DNA from: Veillonella_A intestinalis
GTDB taxonomy: Bacteria; Bacillota; Negativicutes; Veillonellales; Veillonellaceae
Assembly (NCBI RefSeq): GCF_943192895.1
Contig: NZ_CALPCB010000013.1
Location: 1-27,420 of the forward strand
Reading direction: 5' to 3'
DNA length: 27,420 nucleotides
Shown: in pieces, positions 27,236-27,420 of the stretch
Numbering within the stretch: position 1 is the stretch's first letter
How the letters are laid out: each line of letters opens with the position of its first letter
Made by a program: the position numbers and the translations under genes
Notes under the pieces: model-generated
What the model was told of the DNA's origin: nothing
What the model saw: only the letters and a program-made list of their open reading frames with translations
Database searches by the model: none

Positions 27236-27420
27236 ATGGCAAAAGCAAAATTTGAACGTACTAAACCACATGTTAACATTGGTACAATTGGTCACGTTGA
27301 CCATGGTAAAACTACTCTTACTGCAGCAATCACTAAAGTATTGGCTGAAGAAGGGAAAGCAGATTTCCAAGATTACAGCATGATCGACAAAGCTCCAGAA
27401 GAACGTGAACGTGGTATTAC
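27236..27420 (+). CDS. tuf: Elongation factor Tu, 5' part
   Basis: The first 61 residues of EF-Tu, open at the window edge: MAKAKFERTKPHVNIGTIGH, the P-loop GHVDHGKT (residues about 19-26), and PEERERGIT, which leads into the switch I region. EF-Tu brings aminoacyl-tRNA to the ribosome as a GTP complex. It is a host housekeeping gene, transcribed away from the prophage. Codon choice and the strong promoter fit a highly expressed gene. Confidence 0.97.
   Translation, partial: MAKAKFERTKPHVNIGTIGHVDHGKTTLTAAITKVLAEEGKADFQDYSMIDKAPEERERGI

Noticed and set aside
1..27420. CRISPR array or insertion sequence
   Set aside because: No regularly spaced repeats with unique spacers and no transposase gene were seen.

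Overview
The window is the late half of a temperate myovirus prophage (PBSX-like tail organisation) with the start of the host tuf gene at the right edge. Low G+C, strong AGGAGG ribosome sites, frequent GTG/TTG starts and the EF-Tu N-terminus fit a low-GC Firmicute. My best guess is a Negativicute such as Veillonella, from general resemblance only. The left prophage end, with the lysogeny and replication genes, lies outside the window.

Layout, left to right. 82-729: a small early protein and a DUF1492/ArpU-like late regulator, whose gene end carries three 10-bp-phased GTTTAC repeats before a TATAAT box, probably the late promoter. 848-1716: a self-contained cargo cassette (promoter, 56-aa protein, GNAT acetyltransferase, terminator) resembling a toxin-antitoxin pair. 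1724-1971: three tRNA genes (Ser-UGA, Asn-GUU, Met-CAU). 1992-8750: small and large terminase, portal, scaffold, capsid, then a MuF head protein whose C-terminus is a TNT-type NAD+ glycohydrolase toxin domain, followed by a probable immunity gene and a terminator. 8774-19544: neck and contractile tail genes in PBSX order (connectors, sheath, tube, frameshifted chaperone, tape measure, LysM protein, hub, DUF2577, DUF2634, baseplate J, DUF2313).

19560-22426: the tail-fibre gene and a DNA inversion switch. An 18-bp site inside the fibre gene is repeated in inverted orientation about 455 bp downstream, flanking an alternative fibre C-terminus on the minus strand that would join in frame after inversion. 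A complete tyrosine recombinase lies next to it. 22470-25644: possible fibre chaperone, a Cys-rich microprotein, holin, amidase, and a small regulatory island (ribbon-helix-helix protein and Rha-family protein, each behind a dyad operator). 25714-27000: a membrane-anchored protein and a second cargo cassette with its own promoter, including a DUF2335 membrane protein and ending in a terminator whose 25-nt core is identical to that of the first cassette. 27001-27420: host-side intergenic DNA with the tuf promoter and partial tuf.

The three items most worth following are the tail-fibre inversion switch, the virion-borne MuF-TNT toxin with its immunity gene, and the programmed -1 frameshift (A AAA AAC plus a 9-bp stem) in the tail chaperone gene.
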